A stretch of DNA of 64,000 nucleotides from Lepidostoma basale (GCA_022606425.2 JAHDVF020000676.1:620001-684000); one strand, 5' to 3'; shown: positions 50,975-60,567, counted from the first letter of the stretch. The notes: a model not told the origin generated them from the sequence alone. Numbers and translations are program-made.

Positions 50975-51245
50975 TTTTAATTCATACGAATGAAAAAACT
51001 TATGTTTTTCTAGAAGTTTTATTATATTTTTTGGGGGTATGACATGTTTCGCACTTCTAAGGCATTATCAAATGTCTAAGACATTTGAAGAAAATCTAAG
51101 ACATTTGATAATGCCTTAGAAGGGCGAAACATGTCATACCCCCAAAAAAATATGTAATAAAACTTCTAGAAAAACATTACTTTTCTCATTCTTATTAATT
51201 ATTTGATATGGAGTTTTACATCATTGTTCCAAAAACAATAAATAT
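50975..51245. repeat. H2 foldback, best preserved
   Basis: Left arm ATGACATGTTTCGCACTTCT, right arm AGAAGGGCGAAACATGTCAT, both followed by the same CCCCCAAAAAA-type and TCTAGAAGTTTTATT segments. The spacer contains three partial copies of CTAAGACATTTGA. The plus-strand core at 51105-51135 is TTGATAA, T, hairpin GCCTT/AGGGC, GAAACATGTC. Two of seven bases in the first box differ from CUGANGA, as in all H2 copies. Confidence 0.8.
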
Positions 51246-51410
51246 ATTGTATTCTATTTTAAACGATTATCTCGTGTGAATGAACAGTAATTTATGTTTA
51301 GGTTTTTCTATTATATTATATCCAATAACTATACAAATATTCCAGCATTCTATTATTCTGAATGTCGTTAAGTATAATCATTAACAAATAATGCAATGCC
51401 ATTATATTGT
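51246..51410. other. AT-rich, nothing recognised
   Basis: No ORF or repeat recognised. Confidence 0.3.
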
Positions 51411-51911
51411 AATTATAGTATTTAGTGCAGCGCTCGTGACAGAACGCTCACCTGGGCGCGCGCCGCTGATTTGCGGTTTATTCAACTTAAAGACAGAATT
51501 TTCGTAGAGTGGGCAACACTAAATGATTCTGGCGGGAGAATGGAGCGCGGGAAAATGTTCCGTGTACCGTGTTCAAATAAGTGAATGCCGCCGGCCTCTG
51601 ATGTTCGGCAGCCCGCCTCGCCTCCCGCCCGCGGTTTCAGTGCAAGCATTTTGTTTTATCATGTAAAAGGAATGTGGGGTTTGTTCTGAGGGTTCATTAA
51701 GCGGACACTCGACTTTAGTGTGATGCTGTTGTTTGAATGCCGCTATGGGCGCGGGCGGATTCCTATCAACTTGTTCTTGGGGCGTTAAATTAAAATGTTT
51801 GCCTCTCATTATTTTAATGATACTAAGAATTATTAAAAATCTTTCAGCCGTTTTAATCATAATGTTTTTAATTCTCGAATTAATGGATAGATAAACGTGT
51901 TTAATTATACA
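51411..51911. other. GC-rich single-copy island
   Basis: About 370 bp of CpG-rich sequence (GGGCGCGCGCCGCTGATTTG, GCCCGCCTCGCCTCCCGCCC, ATGGGCGCGGGCGGATTCC) with no repeat match. Includes GGTTTATTCAAC and TTTTGTTTTATCATG-type AT clusters. The 133-codon minus frame here has no recognisable domain. A strong candidate for conserved regulatory DNA. Confidence 0.45.
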
Positions 51912-52447
51912 CGAATACAGTATAGTAAAGAAGGTACATGTCGCACCGTGAGTGTAAAACCGACGTAAGTGCAAATATACAGTTTGGGGATACGGGAGTT
52001 TAAAGATTTTATATTGCTTGATAAAACTATTTTTTTTAAATAAACCAATGATTTTTGGTTTATAGTAATATACCTATAAACCGAAAATCATTGGTTTATT
52101 AAAAAAAACAGTTTTTCCAAACAATATGAAATCTTTAAACTCCCATATCTCCAAAATGTATATTTGCACTTACGTCGGTTTTACACTCACGGTGCGATGT
52201 AAACGGCGTGAACGAAGCTAGAAATAGAGGACGACCGAGGAAAACGTGGCACGATCAAATCAATCAAATATTGAATGTCGGTCACGTGAGGAGTCAGAGA
52301 AATGTGCGACTGTGGAAATCGACGTGCGTGCATGATAAGATGTATATGAATGTGGAGGAATCGAGAGAAGTATGTCAGAACAGAACAGTGTGGCGTTCCA
52401 TTCTTTCTGCCTACCCCTCCGAGGAGACGGCGTGATGGTTAGTTAGT
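51912..52447 (+). mobile_element. RTE-A copy interrupted by a palindromic MITE
   Basis: Left piece TATAGTAAAGAAGGTACATG and right piece TGTAAACGGCGTGAACGAAG join to the RTE-A sequence MVKKVYVNGVNE. Then RNRGRPRKTWHDQINQILNV, a small insertion near 52305, and WRSILSAYPSEETA with ATGGTTAGTTAGTTA. Confidence 0.8.
51942..52196. mobile_element. 255-bp palindromic MITE
   Basis: Nearly the whole element is one inverted repeat: CGCACCGTGAGTGTAAAACC at the left, GGTTTTACACTCACGGTGCG at the right, meeting near 52066. The flanking ATGT (51938-51941 and 52197-52200) is a 4-bp target duplication; the RTE-A target sequence confirms the empty site. No ORF; superfamily not recognised. Confidence 0.85.
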
Positions 52448-52504
52448 TAATGTATGCAGAAGTTGAGGTGAACAGTTGGTATTTTATATCGAATCAATTG
52501 TCGG

Positions 52505-52938
52505 AAATACTATACTTCTTCTTCTTCTTCGGGTGCCACGTCCGGTCCTCCCGACGTCGGCTATCACTCTGGCGTAGACCTCTCTGTCCTGTGACAGACG
52601 GAACAACTCCCTCGCCCCCGGATCTCCAGTCCATTCCTTCATATTCTCAAGCCAGGACATCTGGTGTTTTCCCACGCCGCGCCTACACTCGATCTTCCCT
52701 TTTATGATGAGGTGCAGCAGATCGTATTTCTCGTTGCGGAGAATGTGTCCCAATTATGCAATCTTTCTAGACTTCACTTCAGACAACAATTCTCTTCCTA
52801 CTCTGGCTCTATGTAGCACCTCATTGTTGGTGACCATATTAGTCCATGAGATCCGCAACATTCTGCGATGGAGCCATATTTCAAGTGTTTCTTTACGGTT
52901 TATTGTGTTCACTTTGAGGGTACTATACAACGGACTGT
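52505..52938 (-). mobile_element. RTE-C C-terminal copy
   Basis: A minus-strand frame from 52753 reads MGHILRNEKYDLLHLIIKGK, IECRRGVGKHQMSWLENMKE, WTGDPGARELFRLSQDREVY and ARVIADVGRTGRGTRRRRRS. Upstream homology extends to about 52935 in other frames (MLRISWTNMVTN). (GAA)n tail at 52516-52530. Confidence 0.8.
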
Positions 52939-52964
52939 AATTATGCGATAATATCGCATATTTC

Positions 52965-53465
52965 TTCTTTCGGTGTCATGTCTATTCCCTCCGACGTTGA
53001 CTATTACTTGATAGTAAGCATCTCTCTCCCTGGAAGCTCGAAATAACTCCTCAACGCTTTTTTAAGCCACTCCAGTCGCTCATGTTGCAGAACCAGGAGG
53101 TACGCTTCCTGCCAATACCTCGTCGACCCTTTATTTTCCTCTCAATGATCAGGTGCAGGAATTCATATTTTTCTTCTCTCAGAACATGTTCTTAATTCGG
53201 TGCCTTTAATGTTGGCCACGAATTCCCTATCAGCTCTGGAGAACATGTAACATATATGTTGCTAACCATGTCGGTTTAAGGAGCGCGCAACATTTTGCGA
53301 TGCAGCCACTTTTCACACGCCTGTTCAAGATACCAATATTTAAAGTCCACGATTCAACACCACATAAAGTTATACCTGTAGACCAGACGTTGCATTTGAC
53401 CGTTCTAAGTCGAAGTTTCAAATTAATGTTGTCATCACAGAATAGACTTCTTATCTCATTAAAGG
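52965..53465 (-). mobile_element. RTE-C second copy
   Basis: Same family and strand, 30 bp away: the 3' end at GAAAGAAG (52965), then GSIEGNTS-like codons, and further upstream VWSTGITLCGVESWTLNIGI and LNRRVKSGCIAKC. More decayed than its neighbour. Possibly a second insertion into the first copy's 5' flank. Confidence 0.65.
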
Positions 53466-53469
53466 TTAC

Positions 53470-54384
53470 ATATCATAATTTTCTACAATTTATTTAACAA
53501 AATAGTTTAACTATTAATATTCTTTAGTATAGATAACCAACGATAATACTTAAATATTGTATAACCAATTTAGAGCGAATAAAATCATAAAAATTAAAAA
53601 TATTTTGATCGCAAAGTTTTCACATTTCTCTTACCTGTATTTATTTGGTACAATACTAATTTGATTGTAATAAATCCAGGTAAAAAATAAGTCATAAAAT
53701 TTAGGACAAGTTTGTATTTTTCAACGTCGTCAACTTAGAAATTTACATAAACATAAAGTGTATCGCGTATAGAAAACCTCTAGTGTCTAAAAATATCGCT
53801 AAATGTCAAAGAGCGTATTTTAAATACGAGTATGAAACTTTGAAAATGTAAATTTCTGGGAGGTAAATATTTTTAACGATAAACTCGAATACGTAACAAA
53901 AATGAATGAAAATAGATTATAATTAGGTCCCTGGTAATGTCGGCAAGATGAATAGATCGTGATTCCCTCAGTGGCGGGACATTGGGCGGTGGTTAGTAAC
54001 AACTTTCCGTTGTTTAGTTTTGCGTTGTTCCCATTGTGAGCTCCCCAAAGAATCAACCCTCCGTTAGTTTCACAAATAAATAAACAGTGACAATGAAGAG
54101 ATGTCTCCCCCAGCGGGTAAACACTAACTCTGAATCCACTTTGAATTGAAATTAAATTACATGACAAAATATTATATCAGCAGAAATCTGGAAATGTAGC
54201 AGTTGGGGACAATTGGAGTTTGCGTAGGAAGAGCCTTTATATATGTTGTCGCCAATTGTTAAACAACTTTTCACGAAACACTTAGGTGTATTCTCATTTA
54301 ATTACAGTTTTGATGGAACAATGAATAACGTAGAAGAAATACAATTAAATAAAGATTGTGGCAACATGATAACAAAATATAACT
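53470..54384. other. Unassigned single-copy stretch
   Basis: Mostly A+T-rich with a balanced part at 53930-54110. The 115-codon minus frame at 53820-54167 has no motif that I recognise; I leave it uncalled. Confidence 0.35.
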
Positions 54385-54470
54385 AAAACTGTTAAATTAA
54401 TTAACTTTGTTTTTGTATCACAATTGCGATACGAAAAAAAAGTTATTTAATTTAACAGTTTTAAAATGTT
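54385..54470. repeat. H1 foldback, core deleted
   Basis: AAACTGTTAAATTAATTAAC and TTTGTTTTTGTATCACAATT pair with GCGATACGAAAAAAAAGTTA and TTTAATTTAACAGTTTT. Only the outermost ~40 bp of each arm remain, joined directly. Confidence 0.65.
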
Positions 54471-54476
54471 TTTTTT

Positions 54477-54700
54477 TTGTACACAACAAGTCGTTTTGGA
54501 CCCAATTACTGTATACAATTTTTATTTTTTAGCTATTATATTGATTCCCGTGACATGTTATAGGTAGCCAATCTATCGCCATTTTATTGTCACGTGAATT
54601 CTACACCAGACCAAAGACAGTGTGACAATCACACCAGTGAATCCAGGACCTTCGGCATGGAAGTCAGAGCACGTAACCACTCTGCCGCGAAGGTCGTCGT
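54477..54700 (-). repeat. tRNA-derived SINE, long copy
   Basis: Runs from the tail (CACAACAAGTCGTTTTGGAC) to the 5' end (TCTGCCGCGAAGGTCGTC). The B-box region is damaged (AGTGAATCCAGGACCTTC). It sits between H1 pieces (54470 and 54703), so it was inserted into an H1 repeat. Confidence 0.75.
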
Positions 54701-54784
54701 GTTAAGGTATCATAGTGTTTCGGCCAAAACAATGGACTAAAATTAAACTAGTTTTATGTGGATTTTCAGAAACATTAACACATT

Positions 54785-55370
54785 TTAACTAACTAACTAA
54801 CCGTCACGTCGTCTCCCCAGAGGGATAGAAAGGCCGGAAAGAAAGATAGTCGACCTTCGTGGTACAGTGGTAAGAGCTCTGACTTCCATACCGAAGGTCC
54901 CGGGTTCGATTCCCGGCGATGGCCGTGTGATTGTCACATTGTCGTTGGTCTGGTGTAGAATTCACTTGACAATAAAATGGTGATAGATTGGCTACCTATC
55001 ACATGTAATGAGAATCAATATACCTAATAGCTAAAATAAATTGTATACAGTAATTGGGTTTAAAACGACCTGTTGTATACAAGGGGGAAAAAATACAAAA
55101 TGGACTGCCAAATTATTCTGTCTTGACACACATCTCTCACTTCCTCTTCATTCATACACCGCGTCATGCATACAAGTCGGTTTATTCGATTCCTTACGTA
55201 AGCGACATTTAATATTTGATTGCTATTAACATTTTATCAATAAGATCGTGCCAGGTTTTCCTCGGCCTTCCTCTATTTCTAGTTCCGTTTACGTATTTTC
55301 CATATATTGTACTTTCTTCACTATTTTGGCTCATTTCTTTCTATGCGTCCATAAAATCTTAAAGTATATG
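54785..55370 (-). mobile_element. RTE-A copy with a SINE inserted
   Basis: The minus-strand 3' end (TAACTAACTAACTAACCGTC at 54788) is separated by the SINE from the rest of the copy (55095-55370: GGACTGCCAAATTATTCTGT, TGCCAGGTTTTCCTCGGCCT, CATATATTGTACTTTCTTCA). The protein is broken throughout. Confidence 0.75.
54846..55085 (+). repeat. tRNA-derived SINE, reference copy
   Basis: About 240 bp. The head looks like a tRNA: A box TGGTACAGTGG at 54860-54870 and B box GGTTCGATTCC at 54903-54913, both intact pol III promoter boxes 33 bp apart. The body has GGTCTGGTGTAGAATTCACT and GACAATAAAATGGTGATAGA; the 3' part has CAGTAATTGGGTTTAAAACG and CCTGTTGTATACAA. About eight further copies or pieces lie in this window. 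Confidence 0.88.
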
Positions 55371-55384
55371 AATAAGAACCATAC

Positions 55385-55990
55385 GTCTTCTTCTTCTTCT
55401 AGTAGATCTGACGAACTGTGGCATAGAAATCATGTATCCTGGGATGATGAGGACCAGCTGTCCCTCCATCTCTTAGGTGGTCTTCCAGGTGGACGGTGTC
55501 CGGGGGATTTCGTAAGCGGCTGTATAGACGAGTCTGTTACTATCCATTCTGGTTACATGGTCCCTCCAGTATCTTCTTCTGGTTCCGCTTCAACGAGCGA
55601 TATCCTCTTTTTCGCAAGTTTTTCTTATGTCTGCGTTACGGACACGATCTTGGAGAGTTTTTCCAGTAATAGATTTTAGGATCTTCATCTCAAATGTTCT
55701 TAGAATACCCTTGGTACGCACAGTGTCGGCCCGCGTCTCTACAGCGTAAGTCATGATAGGTCGCACGCATGTTTTACAAATTCTGATCTTGCTGTCGATA
55801 CGCAAGTGCTTGTTCTTCCAGACCAGATTCTTTAGACATCCTGACACGGCGGAAGCTTTACTGACTTGTTTTCGTACTTCGGTATAAAGGTAATTATGGC
55901 TGCAGAACTTTACTCTCGAATATCTGAAGCTCACTACTTGCTCCACAGGCATATCATCAATAGTCAGCTTACATCTTGTAGGTTGTCTGA
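55385..55990 (-). mobile_element. RTE-D copy, longest
   Basis: A minus-strand frame from 55952 reads MPVEQVVSFRYSRVKFCSHN, YLYTEVRKQVSKASAVSGCL, KNLVWKNKHLRIDSKIRICK, TCVRPIMTYAVETRADTVRT and EMKILKSITGKTLQDRVRNA. The C-terminal rest lies in other frames, with a (GAA)n tail at 55387-55400. It spans thumb to C-terminus; no catalytic palm. Confidence 0.8.
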
Positions 55991-56044
55991 ATATTATTAC
56001 GACCTCACATTTAATTAACCAAAACCAAGTTTTCCCATTTATCT

Positions 56045-56690
56045 CTTCTTCTCAGTCGTATTTCTCATGATTGAGGGTCGTGTCCATCCAGTAAACTATT
56101 GACCATGGCACGCCATGCGCTCCTGTCACCAGTCAGTCTCCAGGCTACAGCTAATGAGAGACCAGTCAGATCCCTGGTTTGATCGGACCATTTGCTTGGT
56201 GGTCGTCCTTGTGGTCGCCTTCCCTCCACTTTGCTCATGACGATGAACTTTTCAAGGTTGTCCTGATCTCTTTGGGCTATGTGTCCAAAATATTTTAGCA
56301 CTCTCTGATAGCACATCCGCGAGAGTCTTGCCTTGATACCAAGCTGGTCAATGATTGACTGGTTTGTTCTTCTTACTGTCCAGGGTATACGCAGCATTCG
56401 TTGCCAGCACCACATCTCGAAGCATCAATTTTGGACCTCTCTTATGTTCGCATAGTCCAAGAATCGCAACCATAAAGGATTATAGAGAAAACAAGGGTTT
56501 GAACCAATCTCATCTTGGTCTTGCTGAAGATATTTTTGTCTTGTCATATCTTGGTGAGCTTTGTCATGGCAGTTTTAGCCATTTGGGTTCTAGGTCGAAT
56601 CTCCCTCTCGCATCTCCCCTGGTCAGTTATCAGCGATCCAAGATACAAATTCATTCACAGCTTCCAAATCTGAAAGAAGGCCCGTGTTTG
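56045..56690 (-). mobile_element. RTE-E C-terminal copy
   Basis: A minus-strand frame from 56415 reads MWCWQRMLRIPWTVRRTNQS, IIDQLGIKARLSRMCYQRVL, KYFGHIAQRDQDNLEKFIVM, VEGRRPQGRPPSKWSDQTRD, and ends DGHDPQS with a proper stop. Upstream homology to about 56690 is in other frames (thumb region). 116 open codons. No microsatellite tail. Confidence 0.8.
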
Positions 56691-56699
56691 TGAATTGGT

Positions 56700-57515
56700 T
56701 AGCTCTGGTTATCTGGTTATCTTTGTCTTTGATCTGTTAATCACTCACTCACCGGCTCACTCTCCCTTTCTATTCCCATTTATACGATGGTGTAAAATCT
56801 GTGATTTTGATTCATGAAATTCATGAGCGATTGAGAAAAGTTTTCTACAAACCAAATTATCCTTCATGTTTCCAATCGTTCCAAGACACCTCGGATTGTG
56901 ACACACAGAGCTCGCCGTGGTACCTGTGGAATGTTGGGACAGGGGTTGGATCGGGGCGAGAGGGGGACGCCGTTCGATTGTATGGAATTAGACTACCACC
57001 CTTCCAGACTACTTTGCACTTGAATTCCTTTGAACTTCGAGCCGATTAATACTTGCGAAAATTAGCAAATTTCATTAAATCCTTTGAAAGCTTACATCTG
57101 TCGGATTTATAATAAAATTCGACGTAAATTAACATTTATCGAGTGTTTGATACTTAAGCCAGATATTGAATTTCGTGAGCATTTCTAGTTGAAGGGATCG
57201 CTCATAATAAATCGGAGCTAATGGTAATTTTGTTATACTGCGTGTATATGCCTCTTTACTTCCAATTGGTTTCAGTGAAAGTCCCTCGTATGAAAGTAGG
57301 CTCTCTTCTCGTGTCAAGTTAATTAATATTTGGAGTTTGGGCGTAAATCATTCCACATCGTATGTACGAGTAAATTAAATGAAACAAAACGTGTTATAAA
57401 TAGCTGTATTTAAATATCTGCTTTGTTACGATGGAGAGCCGCGGGCATACAATATTGGTCGAAATAATTTAACCTCACACAAAATAAGAATATTTTTTTC
57501 ACCACAGTTAGTGTG
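56700..57515. other. Unassigned single-copy stretch
   Basis: Positions 56870-57050 are GC-richer (GGGTTGGATCGGGGCGAGAG). No gene or repeat recognised. Confidence 0.35.
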
Positions 57516-57519
57516 AAAA

Positions 57520-57745
57520 AACAGGGGTGGTAAACATGATAAGATACTAATAAGATACACAATCAGACACAATAGACTCAAATACAACACCCCTAATCAA
57601 ATAATTCTTAACGATCAATTATTGTTTGCATATTCTCCTTTGTTATACCCATTATAAATAAGTAAAAAATAATATTCCTAGAATCGATTAGTGCCGAACC
57701 ACCCCTGATCTGTGTGTATATAAAGGAGTCAGTTTAAAACGGTGT
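57520..57745. repeat. Element with CAGGGGTGG ends, linked to H3
   Basis: CAGGGGTGG at 57522-57530 and, inverted, CCACCCCTG ending at 57707 could be terminal repeats of a ~186-bp element, but the 8-bp flanks do not match. The right side (TGTATATAAAGGAGTCAGTT, GGTGTCACCAGCG) is shared with 880-935. Confidence 0.4.
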
Positions 57746-57944
57746 CACCAGCGTTTAGCGGGGTTTTTTTGCTTGAAATTTTCCCCATTTGAAATCAAAT
57801 AAATATAAGTAACGTAAAACAAAACTTTCATTTTCGAAAAGCCAATATGGAATTTTTTAGTCTCTGAAATGCCTAACCTTTGCAAAGATAAGCGGAAACG
57901 CCAATAATAGTCAAAAGTAACGTAGACTCCATAAAAAAAAAAAA

Positions 57945-58260
57945 AACGGTGTCACCAGTGGGTCGATGCTAGCAAGCCTGGCAATTGCAGATGATCCGTT
58001 CGCTGTCGAAAAAAAAAAATTGGGGGAAGTTAAAAAACATCGCTGTAAATAATAATTAAATAAAACCATTTTTTATAACTACTTCCACATTTGTCTTTAT
58101 TTCGCCAGCGACCGGTTTCGCCAGGCTCGCTGGCATCGACAGACTGATGGAAATAAAGAAAAATATGGAGGTAGTTATAAAGAACACCGTTTCATTTATT
58201 TATTATTTAAAATGAACATCCATCAAAAGATTTCAGTAAAATCATTCAATCATCTTAAAA
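57945..58260. repeat. H3 repeats, two units
   Basis: GGTGTCACCAGTGGGTCGAT with a broken core (CTGGCAATTGCAGATGATCC), then an inverted unit CGCCAGCGACCGGTTTCGCC, AGGCTCGCTGGCATCGACAG. The outer flank AACATCCATCAAAAGATTTC matches the other H3 foldbacks. The minus strand of the second unit keeps GGCGAAACCGGTC. Confidence 0.6.
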
Positions 58261-58279
58261 ACACTATAAAAAAGTGGTA

Positions 58280-58560
58280 ACATAAAATTGGCGAGGAGTG
58301 TACGAAGCACATTAGGGGTGGTCAAGTGGGTGAGTGGTAGAGGGATGACGTCACGAGCGGCGGCGGATTCCCGCGGGCTGCGGCAGGGCCGGCCCCGAGG
58401 CCACGAATAACAGAGCCACCAACATTAACTACATTCCATAAGTTATCTCGGAATCTCGGGCCCAGGGATCAGCCCTCATGGCGAAGTCAAGGCGAAAGAA
58501 TACACGAAGAAATGCTATAAAGTGTTTTCATTTGCTTTACGTAAAACTTTTAAAGCCTAA
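58280..58560. other. GC-rich single-copy island
   Basis: GGATGACGTCACGAGCGGCG, GCGGGCTGCGGCAGGGCCGG and CCTCATGGCGAAGTCAAGGC. TGACGTCA is a perfect CRE-type palindrome. No repeat match or ORF. Candidate regulatory element. Confidence 0.45.
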
Positions 58561-58569
58561 GTTTTTTTT

Positions 58570-58978
58570 TTTTTAATATACTTTGATTAAAACACAAACT
58601 TTTTAAACAATGTAAAATTAAATATCAAACATGTTTTAGACCAGTGTTTTTTAACCGTATTGAAAGAATCGCCCCCTTTAAATATAAATAAAACTACCCA
58701 ACATGGTAACCAGATCGCAATATTTTATTCGCGATTGTGTACGCGATGATTTACAGTGATGATGTGTGCAGTGCACGCACCAATTAGCGTACCTTATTTT
58801 TGTATTTCGACATAACTCCCACTGAAACTCCTGCAGCGCCCCCTTAATTCTAAAAAATTATAAACGCCCCCCAGACCTCTAAATCGCCCACAAGGGGGCG
58901 CTGGCGCCCCCGTTAAGAATCACTGTTTTAGACAACCTGGTCCTTCCTCAGTGAAATTATATATAAATATTTTAAATA
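58570..58978 (-). repeat. H5 repeat split by a hAT MITE
   Basis: Minus strand: TTTCACTGAGGAAGGACC, AGGTTGTCTAAAA, then the MITE, then GTCTAAAACATGTTTGATAT and TAATTTTACATTGTTTAAAA. Without the insert it is the H5 order CTGAGGA, hairpin, (T)AAAAC, ATGTTTGATAT. The insertion fell inside the hammerhead-like core. Confidence 0.7.
58642..58925. mobile_element. hAT-like MITE
   Basis: 284 bp. Ends CAGTGTTTTTTAACC and GTTAAGAATCACTG are imperfect inverted repeats. A perfect 8-bp duplication TTTTAGAC flanks it (58634-58641, 58926-58933). The interior has GCGCCCCC-rich stretches near both ends. No transposase. Confidence 0.88.
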
Positions 58979-59007
58979 GATAACCTTTAGGCGTTAACAC
59001 TGTGGAA

Positions 59008-59158
59008 TTCCATAATGACGAATTTTTATGAATTAAAACACTGTTTTTTCCACTTTGGAGTTTATTTTTCTCGACATTATCGGGAGAACGATATAAACTA
59101 AGTTTATGTGTTGCACAGTATTTTTATTCATAAAAATTCGTCATATTTAAAATATAAA
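59008..59158. repeat. Inverted repeat with H-like centre
   Basis: ATGACGAATTTTTATGAATT (59013) pairs with ATTCATAAAAATTCGTCAT (ending 59153) around ~80 bp that includes CTCGACATTATCGGGAGAAC. The preceding AACACTGTGGAATTCCATA also flanks the palindrome at 50.4 kb. Confidence 0.55.
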
Positions 59159-59361
59159 AAAGCTATTTACATATATGATCAGTTTTGACAGATGTCCTGA
59201 AGATTTGTTTTTTATTTTTGTTTGTTTTTTCCTTCCCAAAAGCGTTTCTAGTAGACAAATTATAAAGATTCAATAAATGGAAAAATGAAAGTGTAATGAG
59301 CTAAAATTTCGTTGATTTCAGGATTTACCGGATCTGGGGGCAAGCATTCTGTCCCCTAGAC

Positions 59362-59440
59362 CAGGGGTCGGCAGTTTGTCAAGTGAGAAGAGCCAAATTG
59401 TCATGGAAACAGGATAACAAAGGTACCAGAGAGACGCATA
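59362..59440. mobile_element. hAT-like single end
   Basis: CAGGGGTCGGCAGTTTGTC followed by AGTGAGAAGAGCCAAATTGT is the form of a hAT left terminus. I find no matching right end, so only a fragment is claimed. Confidence 0.4.
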
Positions 59441-59534
59441 TATGTAATAACCATATGTATAGGATATAACTTTTTAGGGGAATCTTCTATATAATCTAGC
59501 TATACCAAATTCACTAAAACACAAATTGGTATTA

Positions 59535-59717
59535 TATTTTTGTCTTTTTCTTTTTTTTTGTATATACAACACTAACTTTAAAAAAAAATGAAATTACATA
59601 TTAGACATGACACTGAGGAAGGACCAGTTGTCCGAAACATGTCTGATATGTAATTTTAATTATTTTTAAAGTTAGTGTTGTATATACAAAGTATATAAAA
59701 AAGAAAAAGACAAATAA
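59535..59717. repeat. H5 foldback with hammerhead at its tip
   Basis: Arms 59535-59580 (TTTTTGTCTTTTTC, TATATACAACACTAACTTTA) and 59667-59717 (TAAAGTTAGTGTTGTATATA, AAAAAGAAAAAGACAAATAA) are inverted and enclose the motif. The right arm also occurs after the PLE relic at 17.2 kb. Confidence 0.8.
59588..59658 (+). ncRNA. Hammerhead ribozyme candidate, H5
   Basis: CTGAGGA (59613-59619), one extra A, stem II GGAC/GTCC (59621-59624 with 59630-59633), GAAA (59634-59637), stem III ACATGT (59637-59642) and cleavage base C at 59643. Stem I closes with two pairs next to the core, a bulge, then AATTACATA with TATGTAATT. All conserved core bases are present. The extra A after A9 and the two-pair stem III are weak points. 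The strongest candidate in the window. Confidence 0.68.
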
Positions 59718-59719
59718 AA

Positions 59720-60475
59720 CATCTATATAAGGTTCCCACCACCACCCGAGACTGTTATAGGACGCAGCCACGCCCTTTCGTCAGTCTCGCTTCACTATCT
59801 AGGCCTGTTCCTTGTCCATCCGGGACTTACGTTAATTTAATTTAGCCTTTTCTTGTCATTAATCAAAAGGGTGACAGACCACATTATAAATAAAACATCT
59901 ATAACACAAAGTATGGCGAACATCGAAAAAAACAATTTGTTATATGATTTTGAATGCAAAAAAGCTCGCCGTTAATTTCATAAAGCTTTAATGGATCTGC
60001 TAAAGAAATAAAATTTATTGCATTTCCCCTTTTATTCGTTTTTTTATTGCGAGGTGGGGGGGGGGGGGGAGGAATAGAAAACAATCTCCGGGAATAAATA
60101 TTATGTACTTGTCCAAGGTGAATTTATTAGTTTCGTACGACGAGATGAAGGCGGAATGCTCTTCAAGTTAGAAAAAAGAGTCTCCTATTGACTTTCGGTT
60201 TAATTTCCGGCTCTCGCTTGTTTATTTCACTCACTCGTATCTCACATTGATATATACTAGCTTCCGTATTATGTATGACTTCCTCATTCTGTTCCCGATA
60301 TTAAATACTACAACCTTATAAAAGGATGTACGGAATTTACGAAGATATTTTTAATACATTTTCTGAAAATACGTTTTTATATTTGTTTGCAATAAAAACA
60401 ATCTGAACGAATTTTCATTAGAATTTTCTCTTGAAAATGTTTTCAAAAATGAAATATACTTTAAGAAACAATACT
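59720..60475. other. Unassigned; contains a 14-base G run
   Basis: Positions 59730-59870 are GC-richer. G14 at 60056-60069. No gene: the proline run in the minus frame at 59899-60084 is just this homopolymer. Confidence 0.35.
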
Positions 60476-60567
60476 TACTAACTAACCATCACACAGTCTC
60501 CTCGAAGGGTTAAGTTACACACTTTAACCGATGCGATGCGGCACTCCATCCTGCTCTTTTCACCCCA
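60476..60567 (-). mobile_element. Element S 3' fragment
   Basis: TAACCATCACACAGTCTCCT, ACACTTTAACCGATGCGATG and GGCACTCCATCCTGCTCTTT match the S unit at 42.24 kb with a deletion in the RTE-A-derived part. Confidence 0.65.

Noticed and set aside
53820..54167. 115-codon minus-strand frame
   Set aside because: No family motif and biased composition; nothing else supports a gene here.
57522..57707. hAT MITE with CAGGGGTGG ends
   Set aside because: Ends look inverted but the 8-bp flanks differ, and the flank is shared with the copy near 0.9 kb, so the boundaries are not established.
59899..60084. Proline-rich small protein
   Set aside because: The proline run is the complement of a 14-base G homopolymer.
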